Shown one piece after another: positions 7,719-16,301 of a DNA stretch of 64,000 nt (position 1 is its first letter; each line of letters begins with the position of its first letter). Location of the stretch: NCBI GenBank assembly GCA_900049755.1, contig LT160592.1, positions 1,200,858-1,264,857 on the forward strand, given 5' to 3'. The notes under the pieces were generated by a model. That model saw only the letters and a list, made by a program, of their open reading frames with translations. It ran no database searches and was not told the DNA's origin. This DNA is from Corynebacterium provencense. GTDB taxonomy: Bacteria > Actinomycetota > Actinomycetes > Mycobacteriales > Mycobacteriaceae. Position numbers and translations under genes: made by a program.

Positions 7719-8657
7719 ATGGGCCGAAAGCTGAAAGTTGTCTCTGCGATTCTCACTGTGGCAGTGCTGTCGTCCTGTTCTGACCAGGGTCAGCTGTCTC
7801 CGGAACTGTACGCGGTACTGTCTGCCGCAGCGACTGCTGAACCGACTGCTGAACCGACTGCTCAACCAACTGCTGAACCGACTGTTGAGCCGGGTGGCGA
7901 CCTCCCCACCACCGTCAGCTCCTCCTCCCCGGTCGACGATGACAGAGTTCCCACGTTCGCGGAGCACTTCTCCTCGGACAGGTACCAGGCTGACCTCCTC
8001 GGCAGAGCTGTGACCCAGGGCATGCAGGGTGAAGTCCGTGACTACACCGCCTTCCCCCTCACCACTCCCGGAGAGTCCCTCAACGTCATCAAGGCGGACA
8101 CCGGGAAGCACTCCCTGTGCACTCTCGGTGCCCTCGCCGAGCGCAACGGGCAGCGGGTGCTGGTCACCGCCGGACACTGCGGTGTGGAAGGCTCCGTCTA
8201 CCGGGACGACACCTCCCTTGGAGACCGGCGTATCGGTACGACGGTCGTCTCCGAGTACCGTGGAGACCCCGTCGGACCCACGTACACCGACGTCAGTGAC
8301 TTCTCGATTATCAGCACCGCGGACAAGGGCGTCGGCTACGACCCCCGCATCGCCGGAAAGTACTCCGTCACCGGAGTCGCGGACTCCGACACCATCGAAC
8401 CCGGCACTGAAATCTGCAAGTTCGGAAGCCGTACCGGGGAGACCTGCGGCGAGGTTCTCGCCCTGACGGACACGTACATCAGGGCCGGAACGTACAGCGT
8501 CGGCGGTGACTCCGGTTCCCCTGCGTACGTCAAGACCGGTCCGGACACCGCACTGCTGGTCGGGTTCCTCTCCAGCTCCCCGGGTGACTCCGACTATGTC
8601 ACCGACTTCGCACTCGCGGACGCCATCTTCCTCAGGTACGGTCTGACGGTTCCCTGA
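7719..8657 (+). CDS. Secreted trypsin-like serine protease lipoprotein
   Basis: The product (312 residues from ATG 7719, chosen over 7716 for spacing to AGAGGAG at 7708) has a lipoprotein signal with lipobox VLSSC, so it is exported and membrane-anchored. Then comes a proline/threonine linker of repeated AEPT units (7833-7892), as in cell-wall-spanning stalks. The domain of about residues 120-312 carries the chymotrypsin-fold triad: His in VLVTAGHCG, Asp in TDVSDFSI, and Ser in VGGDSGSPAY. Two likely disulfides (Cys in HSLCTLG with TAGHC; ICKFG with ETCGE) fit the S1 family. It is probably a peptidase acting outside the membrane; the substrate is unknown. It ends the island, 70 bp before dsdA. 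Confidence 0.85.
   Translation: MGRKLKVVSAILTVAVLSSCSDQGQLSPELYAVLSAAATAEPTAEPTAQPTAEPTVEPGGDLPTTVSSSSPVDDDRVPTFAEHFSSDRYQADLLGRAVTQGMQGEVRDYTAFPLTTPGESLNVIKADTGKHSLCTLGALAERNGQRVLVTAGHCGVEGSVYRDDTSLGDRRIGTTVVSEYRGDPVGPTYTDVSDFSIISTADKGVGYDPRIAGKYSVTGVADSDTIEPGTEICKFGSRTGETCGEVLALTDTYIRAGTYSVGGDSGSPAYVKTGPDTALLVGFLSSSPGDSDYVTDFALADAIFLRYGLTVP
7833..7892 (+). repeat. In-frame 12-bp minisatellite coding the AEPT linker
   Basis: Five degenerate copies of a 12-bp unit encode TAEP-type repeats between the lipid anchor and the protease domain. Confidence 0.8.
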
Positions 8658-8715
8658 CCGGACCGCTCGGTGGTGCGGCGCACCCCGGGGACGCCACCGA
8701 CCGCCCTTCCGCGTT

Positions 8716-8721
8716 GTAGCC
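8716..8721 (+). promoter_or_regulatory. -10 hexamer of dsdA (leaderless type)
   Basis: TAGCCT ends 7 nt before the dsdA ATG with no ribosome site between, suggesting leaderless transcription. Confidence 0.4.
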
Positions 8722-8728
8722 TCTGCTC

Positions 8729-10069
8729 ATGGTGCAGACGGTGCTGGACAGGTTGAGAAGTGAGCTTCCCGCAGGGCAGGCACGCCAGGTTTTCGACGAT
8801 GTGGTGTCCGGGCGTCCTACCGTGTGGTCTCCGGACCGGTCGGGCGCGGTCGCGGGGGAGACTGTCCCTCCGGATCTGGTGGACGCCGCGGAGGACCGTT
8901 TCCGCTGGTTCGCCCCGTTGTTCGAGGAGCTTTTCCCGGAGACCGCGGGCACCGGTGGGATTCTCGAGTCTCCGTTGGTGAAGGTCGGGGCGCTTGCGGA
9001 GGCGTTGGACGGTCAGTTCGGTGGGGCGGGGTGGAGGGTGCCCGGGAACCTGTGGGTCAAGAGAGATGATGTCCTGGCGGTGAGCGGGTCGGTGAAGTCC
9101 CGGGGTGGGGTCCACGAGGTGCTGGAAACGGCGCTGGGGGCCGCCCGTGAACTGGGCGTGGACCTGGGGCGCGGTCCGGTCGTGTTCCTCGACCCCGAGG
9201 TTCGTGAGGTGATGTCGACCAGGCGGATTGTCGTCGGTTCGACCGGCAACCTGGGTATGTCGATCGGGTTGACGGGCGCGGCCCTGGGTTTCAGCGTCAC
9301 CGTGCACATGTCGAGGGACGCCAGGCAGTGGAAGAAGGAGCGGCTGCGCGGTTCCGGGGTGGAGGTGGTCGAACACGGCACTGACTTCACCGGGGCGGTC
9401 CGGGCCGGACGTGCGGCCGCGGCAGCTGACCCGGACGCCCGTTTCATCGACGACGAAAGTTCACTCAGCCTCTTCGCCGGCTACGCGGTGGCGGGTCGCC
9501 GACTGGCGGGCCAGCTCGCCGCCCTGTCCGTCACCGTGGACGGGGCACACCCGCTGTACGTGTACCTGCCCTGCGGTGTGGGCGGTGCCCCGGGCGGAAT
9601 CACCTGTGCACTGTCAAGCGTGTTCGGGGATGCGGTCCGCCCCGTCTTCGTTGAGCCGGTGGCTGCCCCGGCTTTCCTGCTGGGAAGGTTGACCGGCCGT
9701 GACGACGGGATCAGTGTCGCGGAGGTGGGGCTCAGCGGCCGGACCCTGGCCGACGGTCTGGCAGTGGGGCGTCCCTCCGGTCTCGTCGGGAAAGCTGTCG
9801 GGCATCTCGTGGACGCCTGTGTCACCGTCACGGACGACGATCTGCTGCGCACTCTCGCGCTGGCCCATGATGTCGCCGGGCTGAAGCTCGAGCCGTCCGC
9901 GTGCGCGGGACTCAGGGCCGCGGGAGCGGTCGGGCAGGGTCAGGTGCAGACGCAGGGTACCCACGTCGCCTGGTTGACCGGCGGTTCGCTCGTGCCGGAG
10001 GACGAGTTCGCCGCCCTGCTCGGGGAGGGGCGCCGGCTGCTTGCCGGCAATCCGCCGACAGGCGGCTGA
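8729..10069 (+). CDS. dsdA: D-serine ammonia-lyase
   Basis: This PLP-dependent cytosolic enzyme converts D-serine to pyruvate and ammonia, which detoxifies D-serine and allows its use as a carbon or nitrogen source. The 446-residue length matches the family. The PLP lysine is Lys123 in SGSVKSRGG. Further family motifs are VGSTGNLGMSIG (phosphate-binding loop), VHMSRDARQWKKERLR, FIDDESSLSLFAGY, YLPCGVGGAPGG and ADGLAVGRPSG. No dsdX/dsdC partners are adjacent; the next gene, a sodium:solute symporter, is convergent and only 6 bp away. A secreted protease lipoprotein precedes it on the same strand but is separated by a likely promoter, so dsdA is probably transcribed alone. Confidence 0.93.
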   Translation: MVQTVLDRLRSELPAGQARQVFDDVVSGRPTVWSPDRSGAVAGETVPPDLVDAAEDRFRWFAPLFEELFPETAGTGGILESPLVKVGALAEALDGQFGGAGWRVPGNLWVKRDDVLAVSGSVKSRGGVHEVLETALGAARELGVDLGRGPVVFLDPEVREVMSTRRIVVGSTGNLGMSIGLTGAALGFSVTVHMSRDARQWKKERLRGSGVEVVEHGTDFTGAVRAGRAAAAADPDARFIDDESSLSLFAGYAVAGRRLAGQLAALSVTVDGAHPLYVYLPCGVGGAPGGITCALSSVFGDAVRPVFVEPVAAPAFLLGRLTGRDDGISVAEVGLSGRTLADGLAVGRPSGLVGKAVGHLVDACVTVTDDDLLRTLALAHDVAGLKLEPSACAGLRAAGAVGQGQVQTQGTHVAWLTGGSLVPEDEFAALLGEGRRLLAGNPPTGG

Positions 10070-10075
10070 CACCCG

Positions 10076-11614
10076 TCAGTCGACGGGCCCGACCGGGGTC
10101 CCCTGCGTTGCGGGGGTGGTGCCGCGGGAGCGCACGGCGTCCTCCGGGTTGTCTGATTCGGCGACCTCTGTTCCGGCGAGCCGGCCGTTCCACACCTCCA
10201 GCACGGCCGGGTCGGTCGGCCTGGTCGCCAGGCTGACGACGATGTAGGTGACCAGGGCGGAGGCGAGTCCGAAGTAGATCGGTTCATTGGCGAGCACGTC
10301 GGTGAGCGCCATCGTCACAAGGGTGACCACGGTGCCGACTGCCATGGAGGCCAGTGCGCCGGCTCCGGTCGCACGCTTCCAGAAGAACCCGCCGAGGATG
10401 GCGACCAGCAGTCCTCCGACGAGAATGTCATAGGCGACTGTCAGGGCGGCGACCACGTCATCCATGAGCATGGCGATCACCGTGGCGATGACGCCGAGGC
10501 ACAGGACCCACACCCGGTTCTTCCTGACGTCGCTCTCCGGGTCCACGACGGGCGCGGGGGTGGAGGAACGGTCGGTGAGGCGGCGCAGCAGGGGGACGAT
10601 GTCGGTACGGCAGACGGTGGAGCAGGCGATGAGCGCGCCGGACGCCGTGGACATCATCGCCGCGACCGCCGCGGCGAGAACCAGGCCGGAGAGTCCGACC
10701 GGAAGGACCGTCTCCGCCATCGCGGCATAGACGTCGTCGTTGATCTCCATGCTGGGGAGGATCACCGCGCCGGCGGTGCCGATGAGCGCTCCGGCGACAC
10801 CGTAGAGGAGGCAGTACACGCCGGCGGCGGTGCCGCCCCACTTGGCGGTGCCCGGGGTGCGTGCGGTGAAGACCCGCTGCCAGATGTCCTGCCCGATGAG
10901 CATGCCGAAGGTGTAGACGACGAAGTAGGTGATGATCGTCGCCCCGCCGATGCTCATGATGTCGAAGTGCGCCTCACCGGCGTCCCCGAGCTTCTCGACG
11001 ATGCCGTCGTGTCCCCCGGCCCTGTGCCATGCGGCGGGCAGCAGCAGGAAGAACACGCCGACGGTCTTGATGATGAACTGGACCATGTCGGTGAGGGTGA
11101 TCGACCACATCCCGCCGATGGTGGAGTAGATGATGACCGTGGCCGCGCCGATGATGATGGACACCCAGCGGGGGGTGTCGAACAGGACGTTGAAGACGGT
11201 GGCGTAGGCGATGGTCGAGGTGACGGTGAGCATCAGGGTGTACAACGCCATGACGATCCCGGAGGCGCCGGTGGCGTTGACGCCGTAGCGCAGCTGGAGC
11301 ACCTGGGCGACGGTGAACACGCGGAGTTTCTGGATGGGTCCGGCGAAGACGAGGCTGAGGACGATCACGCCGGTGGCGATGGCGATGACGAGCCACATGC
11401 CGGAGATCCCGTACCGGTAGCCCAGTCCGACCCCTCCGACGGTGGATGCGCCGCCGAGGACGACGGCGGCGAGGGTGCCGGTGTAGAAGACGGGTCCGAG
11501 GCGTCTGCCGGCGACGAGGTAGTCACTGGAGTTACGGGTCCTGCGTTTGCCCCAGAAGCCGAAGGCCAGCATACAGAGCAGGTAGGCGATGATGATGAGG
11601 ATGTCGAGGGTCAT
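10076..11614 (-). CDS. Sodium:solute symporter (SSS family) of the guanidino-compound cluster
   Basis: A 512-residue membrane transporter with about 13 hydrophobic segments and the SSS hallmark near the N-terminus (FGFWGKRRTRNSSDYLVAGRRLG, then GGASTVGGVGLGYRYG). The segment AAAVAAMMSTASGALIACSTVCRTDI is the conserved helix 8 region that holds the second sodium site. It would import a solute with sodium. It is the last gene of a leftward run after the ThDP enzyme, dehydrogenase and agmatinase-like genes (32 bp after the previous stop), so its substrate is probably what that pathway degrades, possibly a guanidino acid or related polyamine derivative. The C-terminal 50 residues are hydrophilic and variable. 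Confidence 0.85.
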   Translation of the reverse strand: MTLDILIIIAYLLCMLAFGFWGKRRTRNSSDYLVAGRRLGPVFYTGTLAAVVLGGASTVGGVGLGYRYGISGMWLVIAIATGVIVLSLVFAGPIQKLRVFTVAQVLQLRYGVNATGASGIVMALYTLMLTVTSTIAYATVFNVLFDTPRWVSIIIGAATVIIYSTIGGMWSITLTDMVQFIIKTVGVFFLLLPAAWHRAGGHDGIVEKLGDAGEAHFDIMSIGGATIITYFVVYTFGMLIGQDIWQRVFTARTPGTAKWGGTAAGVYCLLYGVAGALIGTAGAVILPSMEINDDVYAAMAETVLPVGLSGLVLAAAVAAMMSTASGALIACSTVCRTDIVPLLRRLTDRSSTPAPVVDPESDVRKNRVWVLCLGVIATVIAMLMDDVVAALTVAYDILVGGLLVAILGGFFWKRATGAGALASMAVGTVVTLVTMALTDVLANEPIYFGLASALVTYIVVSLATRPTDPAVLEVWNGRLAGTEVAESDNPEDAVRSRGTTPATQGTPVGPVD

Positions 11615-11646
11615 GGTGGTGCACCTAACGGGTGTGGTCCGGGTGG

Positions 11647-13433
11647 TCAGGAAAGGTGGGTGGGGGCGAACATCTGCAGGGTCGCTCCGAGAACGACGAC
11701 AGACGGTCCGGGGGTGGCGAGGGCTTCTGCGAGAGTGTCGCGGAGGTGTTCCGGGTCGGTGTGGCGGGCGGGGATTCCGAAGGCTCCGGCGAGGGCGACG
11801 AAGTCGGGTCGGGCGAGTTCGGTGGCGGTTGTCCTGTCGAAGGCGTCTGTCATGTACTCGCGGAGGATGCCGTATCCGCCGTCGTCGACGATGAGCCAGG
11901 TGACGTCGGCGTCGTGCTGTCTGGCGGCCGCGAGTTCGGCGATGCCGTACATCGCCCCGCCGTCACCGGAGACGGCGAGGGTGTGACGGCCGGAGCCGAC
12001 GGCGGCCGCGAGGGCGGCCGGGAAGGCGAACCCCAGTCCGCCGGAGCCCTGGGCGGAGTGGAATCCACCTTCGCGGGGGTCCCAGGCCGACCACGCCCAG
12101 TAGGCGGCGATGGTCATGTCCCAGAAGGTGTCCGTGTCGGCGGGGGTGGCGGCGCGGATGTCGGCGAGGACACCCTGCTCCGGTGCGAGGTCCTGGTCGG
12201 CGAGCCGTTGCCCGACCCGTTGCCTCAGTTCCGCGGCGACGGTGCTGCCGTCCCGGCGTGGTGTGTCGGCGGGCGTCTCGGCGGGGGGGTCGGGGCCGTC
12301 CTCTTTTCCCCACTTAGCGTGGTTATAAGAGCGGGCCCCGTCCCGGGACGGGGCGCCCCCCCTCTATGGGTATCCTCCCCCCTGGGTGGGCGGGGGCCCC
12401 GGCGGGGACACCTCTGCCCCGTCTGCCTGTCGGCGAGTGCGTCGGCGAGGGCGTTGAGCGCTTCGCCGGCGTCGGCGGGGATCCCGAGCGACGGGTGGTT
12501 GGAGGACAGGACCCGGGGTTCGGCGTCGATCTGGATGAGGGTACCGCGCGGGCTGAGGGTGAAGTAGTTGCTGGTCACCTCGCCGAGTGAGGTTCCGACG
12601 GCGAGGAGGACGTCGGCATCCTCGAGCAGGTCTGTGGTGTACCGGTCCTCGATCCAGGATGCCGCACTGAGCGGGTGGTCGAAGGGGAACGCGCCTTTGC
12701 CTCCGACAGTAGAGACGACGGGGGCGTCGAGAGCTTCGGCGACGTGGCGCAGGCCCCCGCTCCCGGTGGGGGACCGGCGGACTCCTCCGCCGGCGAGGAT
12801 GACAGGGCGTCGGGAGGACGCCAGCAGCCGCGCAGCTTCGGCGGTGAGCTCGGACCGTGCGGGCCGGGGTGTCGGCCGGGGCCGGATGTCGGTCACCGGG
12901 GGAATGTCGGCGGGGCCGAGGAGGACGTCCTCCGGGATCTCGACCCACACCGGTCCGGCGGGCGCGGTGGTCGCCACGGACCAGGCGTCGGTGAGGAGGG
13001 TGGGGATGTGGGAGGCGTCGCGGGCGACGGCGGTGTACCGGGTGACGTTCTGCGCGCTCTTCTGCTGGTCGTCGAGCTGGTGGAGGAGCCCGTTGCGGGT
13101 GCCTCCGAGACCGCGCCGGGGCACCTGGCTGGAGATGACGAGGACGGGTACGCCGGTGACGTAGGCCTCCTGCAGTGCTCCGAGTGTGGTCAGTGCCCCC
13201 GGTCCGGTGGAGACGAGGAGGACGCCCACCCTGCCGGTGGCCCGGGCGTAACCGTCGGCGTTGAAGGCGGAGTTGTTCTCCACCCGGGAGCTGATGAACC
13301 GGATGTCGCTGCGTCCCAGGGCGTCGAAGAGTCCGAGGGCGTGCTGTCCGGGTATGCCGAAGACGTCGGTGACGCCGAGACGTGTGAGTGTCTCGACGAC
13401 GACGTCGCCGCCGGTGCGGGTGTGTTCGTTCAT
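11647..13433 (-). pseudogene. ThDP-dependent decarboxylase, acetolactate synthase-like, frame broken
   Basis: Read from ATG 13433, the N-terminal part has the ThDP PYR domain (DVFGIPGQHALGLFDAL, then VENNSAFNADGYARATG with the catalytic Glu position, then STGPGALTTLGALQEAY) and the central domain. The C-terminal ThDP PP domain, in another frame, begins near 12300 and reads TFWDMTIAAYWAWS, then GSGGLGFAFPAALAAAVG, then GDGGAMYG...DDGGYG, the metal/diphosphate motif. The two frames meet in an abnormal GC-extreme stretch at 12296-12425. The total length leaves 2 mod 3, so one short insertion explains the break. The relatives are large ALS-like decarboxylases including 2-ketoarginine decarboxylase AruI; next to an agmatinase/guanidinobutyrase-type gene this role is plausible. 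It is probably intact in the organism. Confidence 0.85.
12296..12425. other. Insertion-like anomaly in the ThDP enzyme gene
   Basis: Plus-strand bases 12296-12335 contain CCTCTTTTCCCC and GGTTATAAGAGCGGG, followed by a perfect 18-bp palindrome CCCCGTCCCGGGACGGGG (12336-12353) and further G/C runs to about 12425. The stretch is unlike coding sequence on either side and carries the frame change. The core resembles, with gaps, two head-to-head Tn5 mosaic ends (the word TATAAGAG is exact), as seen more clearly at 22629-22666. Confidence 0.6.
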
Positions 13434-13489
13434 GGTGTGTCCTGGGTGTGTTCGTTCATGGTGCGTTCGTTCATGGTGCGTCCTGGGTG
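13421..13489 (-). repeat. Triplicated translation start of the ThDP enzyme
   Basis: The minus-strand segment ATGAACGAACnCACC occurs three times (ATGs at about 13476, 13460 and 13433). The first two are read in the frame of the preceding dehydrogenase as MNERTMNEHTQDTP, its last residues; the third is the start of the ThDP gene. It looks like a local duplication that extended the dehydrogenase C-terminus over the next gene's start. Confidence 0.7.
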
Positions 13490-14467
13490 GGCGTCGGGGT
13501 TGGGCGTCGGGGACGGGCTGTGGTTCTGTGTGCGTTCCAGGGCGTCCGCGACGGCGCGCGCCGGGGTGGTGACGTAGCTCCGGGCGGTGGCGGAGCTGTA
13601 GAACGCGGTGTGCGGGGTGACGGTGACGTCGTCCCGGTGGAGCAGGGGACTGTCCGGGGCCGGTGGTTCGTCCTCGAGGACGTCGAGGAAGGCCCCGGCG
13701 GTGTGGCCGCTGTCGAGGGAACGGATCAGCGCCTGCGCGTCGACGAGTTCCCCGCGGGAGACGTTGACGATGTGGGATCCGGCCGGCATGAGGGCCAGCG
13801 TGCGGGCGTTGACGGTGTGCCTGGTCTGTTCTGTCAGGGGCACGTGCAGGGTGAGGACGTCGGCACAGCGGAACAGGTCGTCGGGGTCGGTGACCCGGTC
13901 GATCCCCTCCGGCCAGGCGTCTGCGGGCAGGTAGGGGTCGTAGGCGGCGACGTGACCGAACAGGGGTCGGGCGTACCGGGCGTAGAGTCCGGCGATTCTG
14001 CCCATCCCGTATATCCCGACGGTGAGTCCGCTGATCCGGGGCGGGACGGGGATCCGGGTGAAATCCCATTCCGGTGCGGCTGCCCGGGCCTGCGGCAGTC
14101 GTCGCAGGAGGCTGAGGGTGCCGGCGAGCGCGTGGGTGGCGACATCTTCGGCGGACAGCGGGGGAAGCGTGTGGACCTCCACACCGCGTACGGCGGCGGC
14201 TCGGGTGTCGATCTGGTCGGCTCCCATGGTGGTCGTGGCGATGACCCGGAGGTGGGGGAGTGCGTCGAGGACGGTGGCGTCGATCCTGGCGAAGCTGACG
14301 ATGAGCGCTTCGGTGTCCGCGGGTGCTCCGGCCGTGGCGTGGTCTGTGCCGGTGCCGGTGCCGGTGCCGGTGCCGGGCAGGGTCACCGAGTGACCTGCGG
14401 CGGTGAGCAGGTCGACGGCGGGCGTGACGTCAAGTCCTCCGGTGTCGGTGACGTGGACGTGTGCCAT
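13430..14467 (-). CDS. D-2-hydroxyacid dehydrogenase family protein
   Basis: This 345-residue NAD-dependent dehydrogenase has the formate/glycerate dehydrogenase fold. The N-terminal part of the substrate domain contains a short Gly-Thr repeat tract (GTGTGTGTGT, coded by a 6-bp minisatellite at 14346-14376). The Rossmann motif is VGIYGMGRIAGLYARYARPLFG. Catalytic residues lie in NVSRGELVDAQAL (Arg), LDVLEDEP (Glu) and VTVTPHTAF (His). The start ATG 14467 is 4 bp after the agmatinase-like stop, and its TGA overlaps the ThDP enzyme start (ATGA), so the genes are coupled. In this operon it could interconvert a 2-hydroxy and a 2-oxo acid feeding the decarboxylase, for example argininic acid and 2-ketoarginine; that substrate is inferred only from context. 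Confidence 0.82.
   Translation of the reverse strand: MAHVHVTDTGGLDVTPAVDLLTAAGHSVTLPGTGTGTGTGTDHATAGAPADTEALIVSFARIDATVLDALPHLRVIATTTMGADQIDTRAAAVRGVEVHTLPPLSAEDVATHALAGTLSLLRRLPQARAAAPEWDFTRIPVPPRISGLTVGIYGMGRIAGLYARYARPLFGHVAAYDPYLPADAWPEGIDRVTDPDDLFRCADVLTLHVPLTEQTRHTVNARTLALMPAGSHIVNVSRGELVDAQALIRSLDSGHTAGAFLDVLEDEPPAPDSPLLHRDDVTVTPHTAFYSSATARSYVTTPARAVADALERTQNHSPSPTPNPDAHPGRTMNERTMNEHTQDTP
14346..14376 (-). repeat. 6-bp minisatellite in the dehydrogenase gene
   Basis: Five copies of GGTGCC-type units encode an alternating Gly-Thr tract inside the N-terminal domain. Confidence 0.75.
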
Positions 14468-14471
14468 GGTC

Positions 14472-15440
14472 TCAGGCCTGCTCTGCGGCGCGTTCTTCGC
14501 TGCGCCGCAGCGCCAGCAGGGTGACGAGGTCGTAGGCGACGTGTGAGGCGGCGATACCGGTGATGTCGGCGTGGTCGTAGGCGGGGGAGACTTCGACGAC
14601 GTCGGCGGCGACGATGTTGAGTCCCCGCAGACCGCGGAGGATCTCGAGGAGTTCCCGGCTGGTGATGCCGCCGGCTTCCGGGGTGCCGGTGCCGGGGGCG
14701 TGGGAGGGGTCGAGCACGTCGATGTCGACGGAGATGTAGACGGGGCGGGTTCCGATGCGGTCCCGGAGCTTGGCGATGATCTCGTCGACGCCCTGGCGGA
14801 AGACATCCGAGCTGGTGACGATGCCGAAGCCGAAGCGACGGTCGTCCTCGAGGTCACGCTTGCCGTAGAGGGGGCCGCGGGTGCCGACGTGGCAGAGTGC
14901 CTCGGTGTCGAGGATGCCCTCCTCGAAGGCCCGGCGGAAGGGGGTGCCGTGGGTGTACTCGGCGCCGAAGTAGGTGTCCCAGGTGTCGAGGTGGGCGTCG
15001 AAGTGCAGAAGTGCGACAGGTCCGTGGCGGCGGGCGGCGGCGCGCAGCAGGGGCAGTGCGATGGTGTGGTCACCGCCGAGGGTGATCAGCCGGGTTCCGT
15101 CCGAGGTGAGTCCGAAGGCTGCGTCTTCGACGGCGTCGACGGCTTCACGGATGTCGAACGGGTTGACGGGGATGTCTCCGGCGTCGGCGACCTGGACGAG
15201 TTCGAAGGGGGAGGCGTCCATGGCGGGGTTGTAGGGGCGCAGCAGGCGGGAGGATTCACGGATGTGGGTCGGCCCGAACCGGGTTCCGGGGCGGAAGGAG
15301 ACGCCGGTGTCGAAGGGGACGCCGGCGAGCACGATGTCTGCGTGGTCTACCTGGTCCAGGCGTGGCAGTCGGGCGAAACCGTCGCGGCCGCTGTAGCGGG
15401 GGACTCTGGAACTGTCGACGGGACCGATGGGAGTGGACAA
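14472..15440 (-). CDS. Agmatinase/guanidinobutyrase-family ureohydrolase
   Basis: The 322-residue product is a manganese-dependent ureohydrolase of the agmatinase/arginase superfamily, splitting urea from a guanidino compound. Binuclear metal motifs are complete: [13 protein letters not shown] (His), [12 protein letters not shown] (Asp-x-His-x-x-x-Asp) and [19 protein letters not shown] (Asp-x-Asp). The exact substrate (agmatine, 4-guanidinobutyrate, guanidinopropionate) cannot be read from motifs. The neighbouring ALS-like decarboxylase favours 4-guanidinobutyrate, as in the AruH-AruI-guanidinobutyrase arginine pathway of Pseudomonas. It is the first gene of the leftward operon. An XRE-cupin regulator gene lies 242 bp upstream on the same strand, the usual arrangement for control of such operons. 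Confidence 0.87.
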   Translation of the reverse strand: MSTPIGPVDSSRVPRYSGRDGFARLPRLDQVDHADIVLAGVPFDTGVSFRPGTRFGPTHIRESSRLLRPYNPAMDASPFELVQVADAGDIPVNPFDIREAVDAVEDAAFGLTSDGTRLITLGGDHTIALPLLRAAARRHGPVALLHFDAHLDTWDTYFGAEYTHGTPFRRAFEEGILDTEALCHVGTRGPLYGKRDLEDDRRFGFGIVTSSDVFRQGVDEIIAKLRDRIGTRPVYISVDIDVLDPSHAPGTGTPEAGGITSRELLEILRGLRGLNIVAADVVEVSPAYDHADITGIAASHVAYDLVTLLALRRSEERAAEQA

Positions 15441-15682
15441 GGGAACAACCTCCGAAGTTGCCTAACGGGAAACAGATGATGTCTGACAGTAAGCCTGACA
15501 GGGGCGAAATTAGTAGAGGTGCATCACACTGTCAAGAGGGAATGTCGTGCGTCACATCATGTGGAAACGACGAATAGACCGGGGGTTTCCCGGCCTCGTG
15601 AACTGAAAATAGGCAGGGTTGTTTACCCCGGTGTTCCGGAAATGTGTCCGGGAGGTTAGAGATCGGGAGGTCAGAGCTTGCG

Positions 15683-16261
15683 TCAGAGCTTCCACAGTGC
15701 CGGGACGAGGACCCATATGACCTCGGCGCCCCCGGGGCTGGCGACCGACCAGCTGTGCGGTTCGGTCCCCTTGAATGTGGCGGTGTCGCCGGGGCCGAGG
15801 CGCCAGCTGTCCCCCGAGAAGATGGCGTCCACCTCTCCGCTGAGCACGTGCATCAGCTCCACGTCCGCAGACAGGGAGTAGAGCTCGTCGCCGGAGCGTC
15901 CCTCCGGGCCGATGGTGGAGCGGATCACCTGCACCCGGGACTCGTGCCGCGGAGAGATCAGCCGCTCCTCGGCCTCGATGCCCCCGAGCTCGAGGTGCGG
16001 GCCTTCGCCGGCCCTGACGACCTGGACCTCCAGCGGTTCGAACAGGGAACCGATCTGGATCGAGAGCACGTCACACAGTTCCACGAGGGTGTTGAGACTC
16101 GGGGAGACCTGGTCGCGCTCGATCCTGGAGATGAACCCCTTGGTCAGGCCGCTGACCTTGGCGACGTCGTCGATGGTGAGGTAGCGGGCCTTCCGGATGG
16201 CGCGGAGCCGGGCACCGATCTCGATACGGCGGTTCTCCGGTTCCAGTGGCAGTGAGCGCAT
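15683..16261 (-). CDS. XRE-family regulator with C-terminal cupin domain
   Basis: The 192-residue protein has an N-terminal helix-turn-helix of the XRE type (about residues 12-66: IGARLRAIRKARYLTIDDVA, SGLTKGFISRIERDQVSPSL) and a C-terminal cupin barrel (about 115-190: ELMHVLSGEVDAIFSGDSW, GPGDTATFKGTEPHSW) that would bind a small-molecule ligand. Regulators of this build, such as PuuR, often control polyamine or amino-acid catabolism. It lies between the BCCT transporter gene (40 bp upstream, same strand) and the agmatinase operon (242 bp downstream), and likely senses a substrate or intermediate of that pathway. Its operator was not identified, though the 15441-15682 gap has several short inverted repeats. 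Confidence 0.88.
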   Translation of the reverse strand: MRSLPLEPENRRIEIGARLRAIRKARYLTIDDVAKVSGLTKGFISRIERDQVSPSLNTLVELCDVLSIQIGSLFEPLEVQVVRAGEGPHLELGGIEAEERLISPRHESRVQVIRSTIGPEGRSGDELYSLSADVELMHVLSGEVDAIFSGDSWRLGPGDTATFKGTEPHSWSVASPGGAEVIWVLVPALWKL

Positions 16262-16301
16262 GGGACCATGGTCTCACATCTGCAGCGCAGGACGGTGGAG
16301 G

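Noticed and set aside
10967..11986. Long plus-strand frame antisense to the symporter
   Set aside because: Typical GC-rich shadow with Gly/Asp/Glu-rich composition opposite a clear membrane protein.
11647..12117. Separate short gene beginning MTIAAYWAWS as an independent ThDP protein
   Set aside because: The frame is conserved upstream of that Met to about 12300, and it is the C-terminal domain of the broken decarboxylase.
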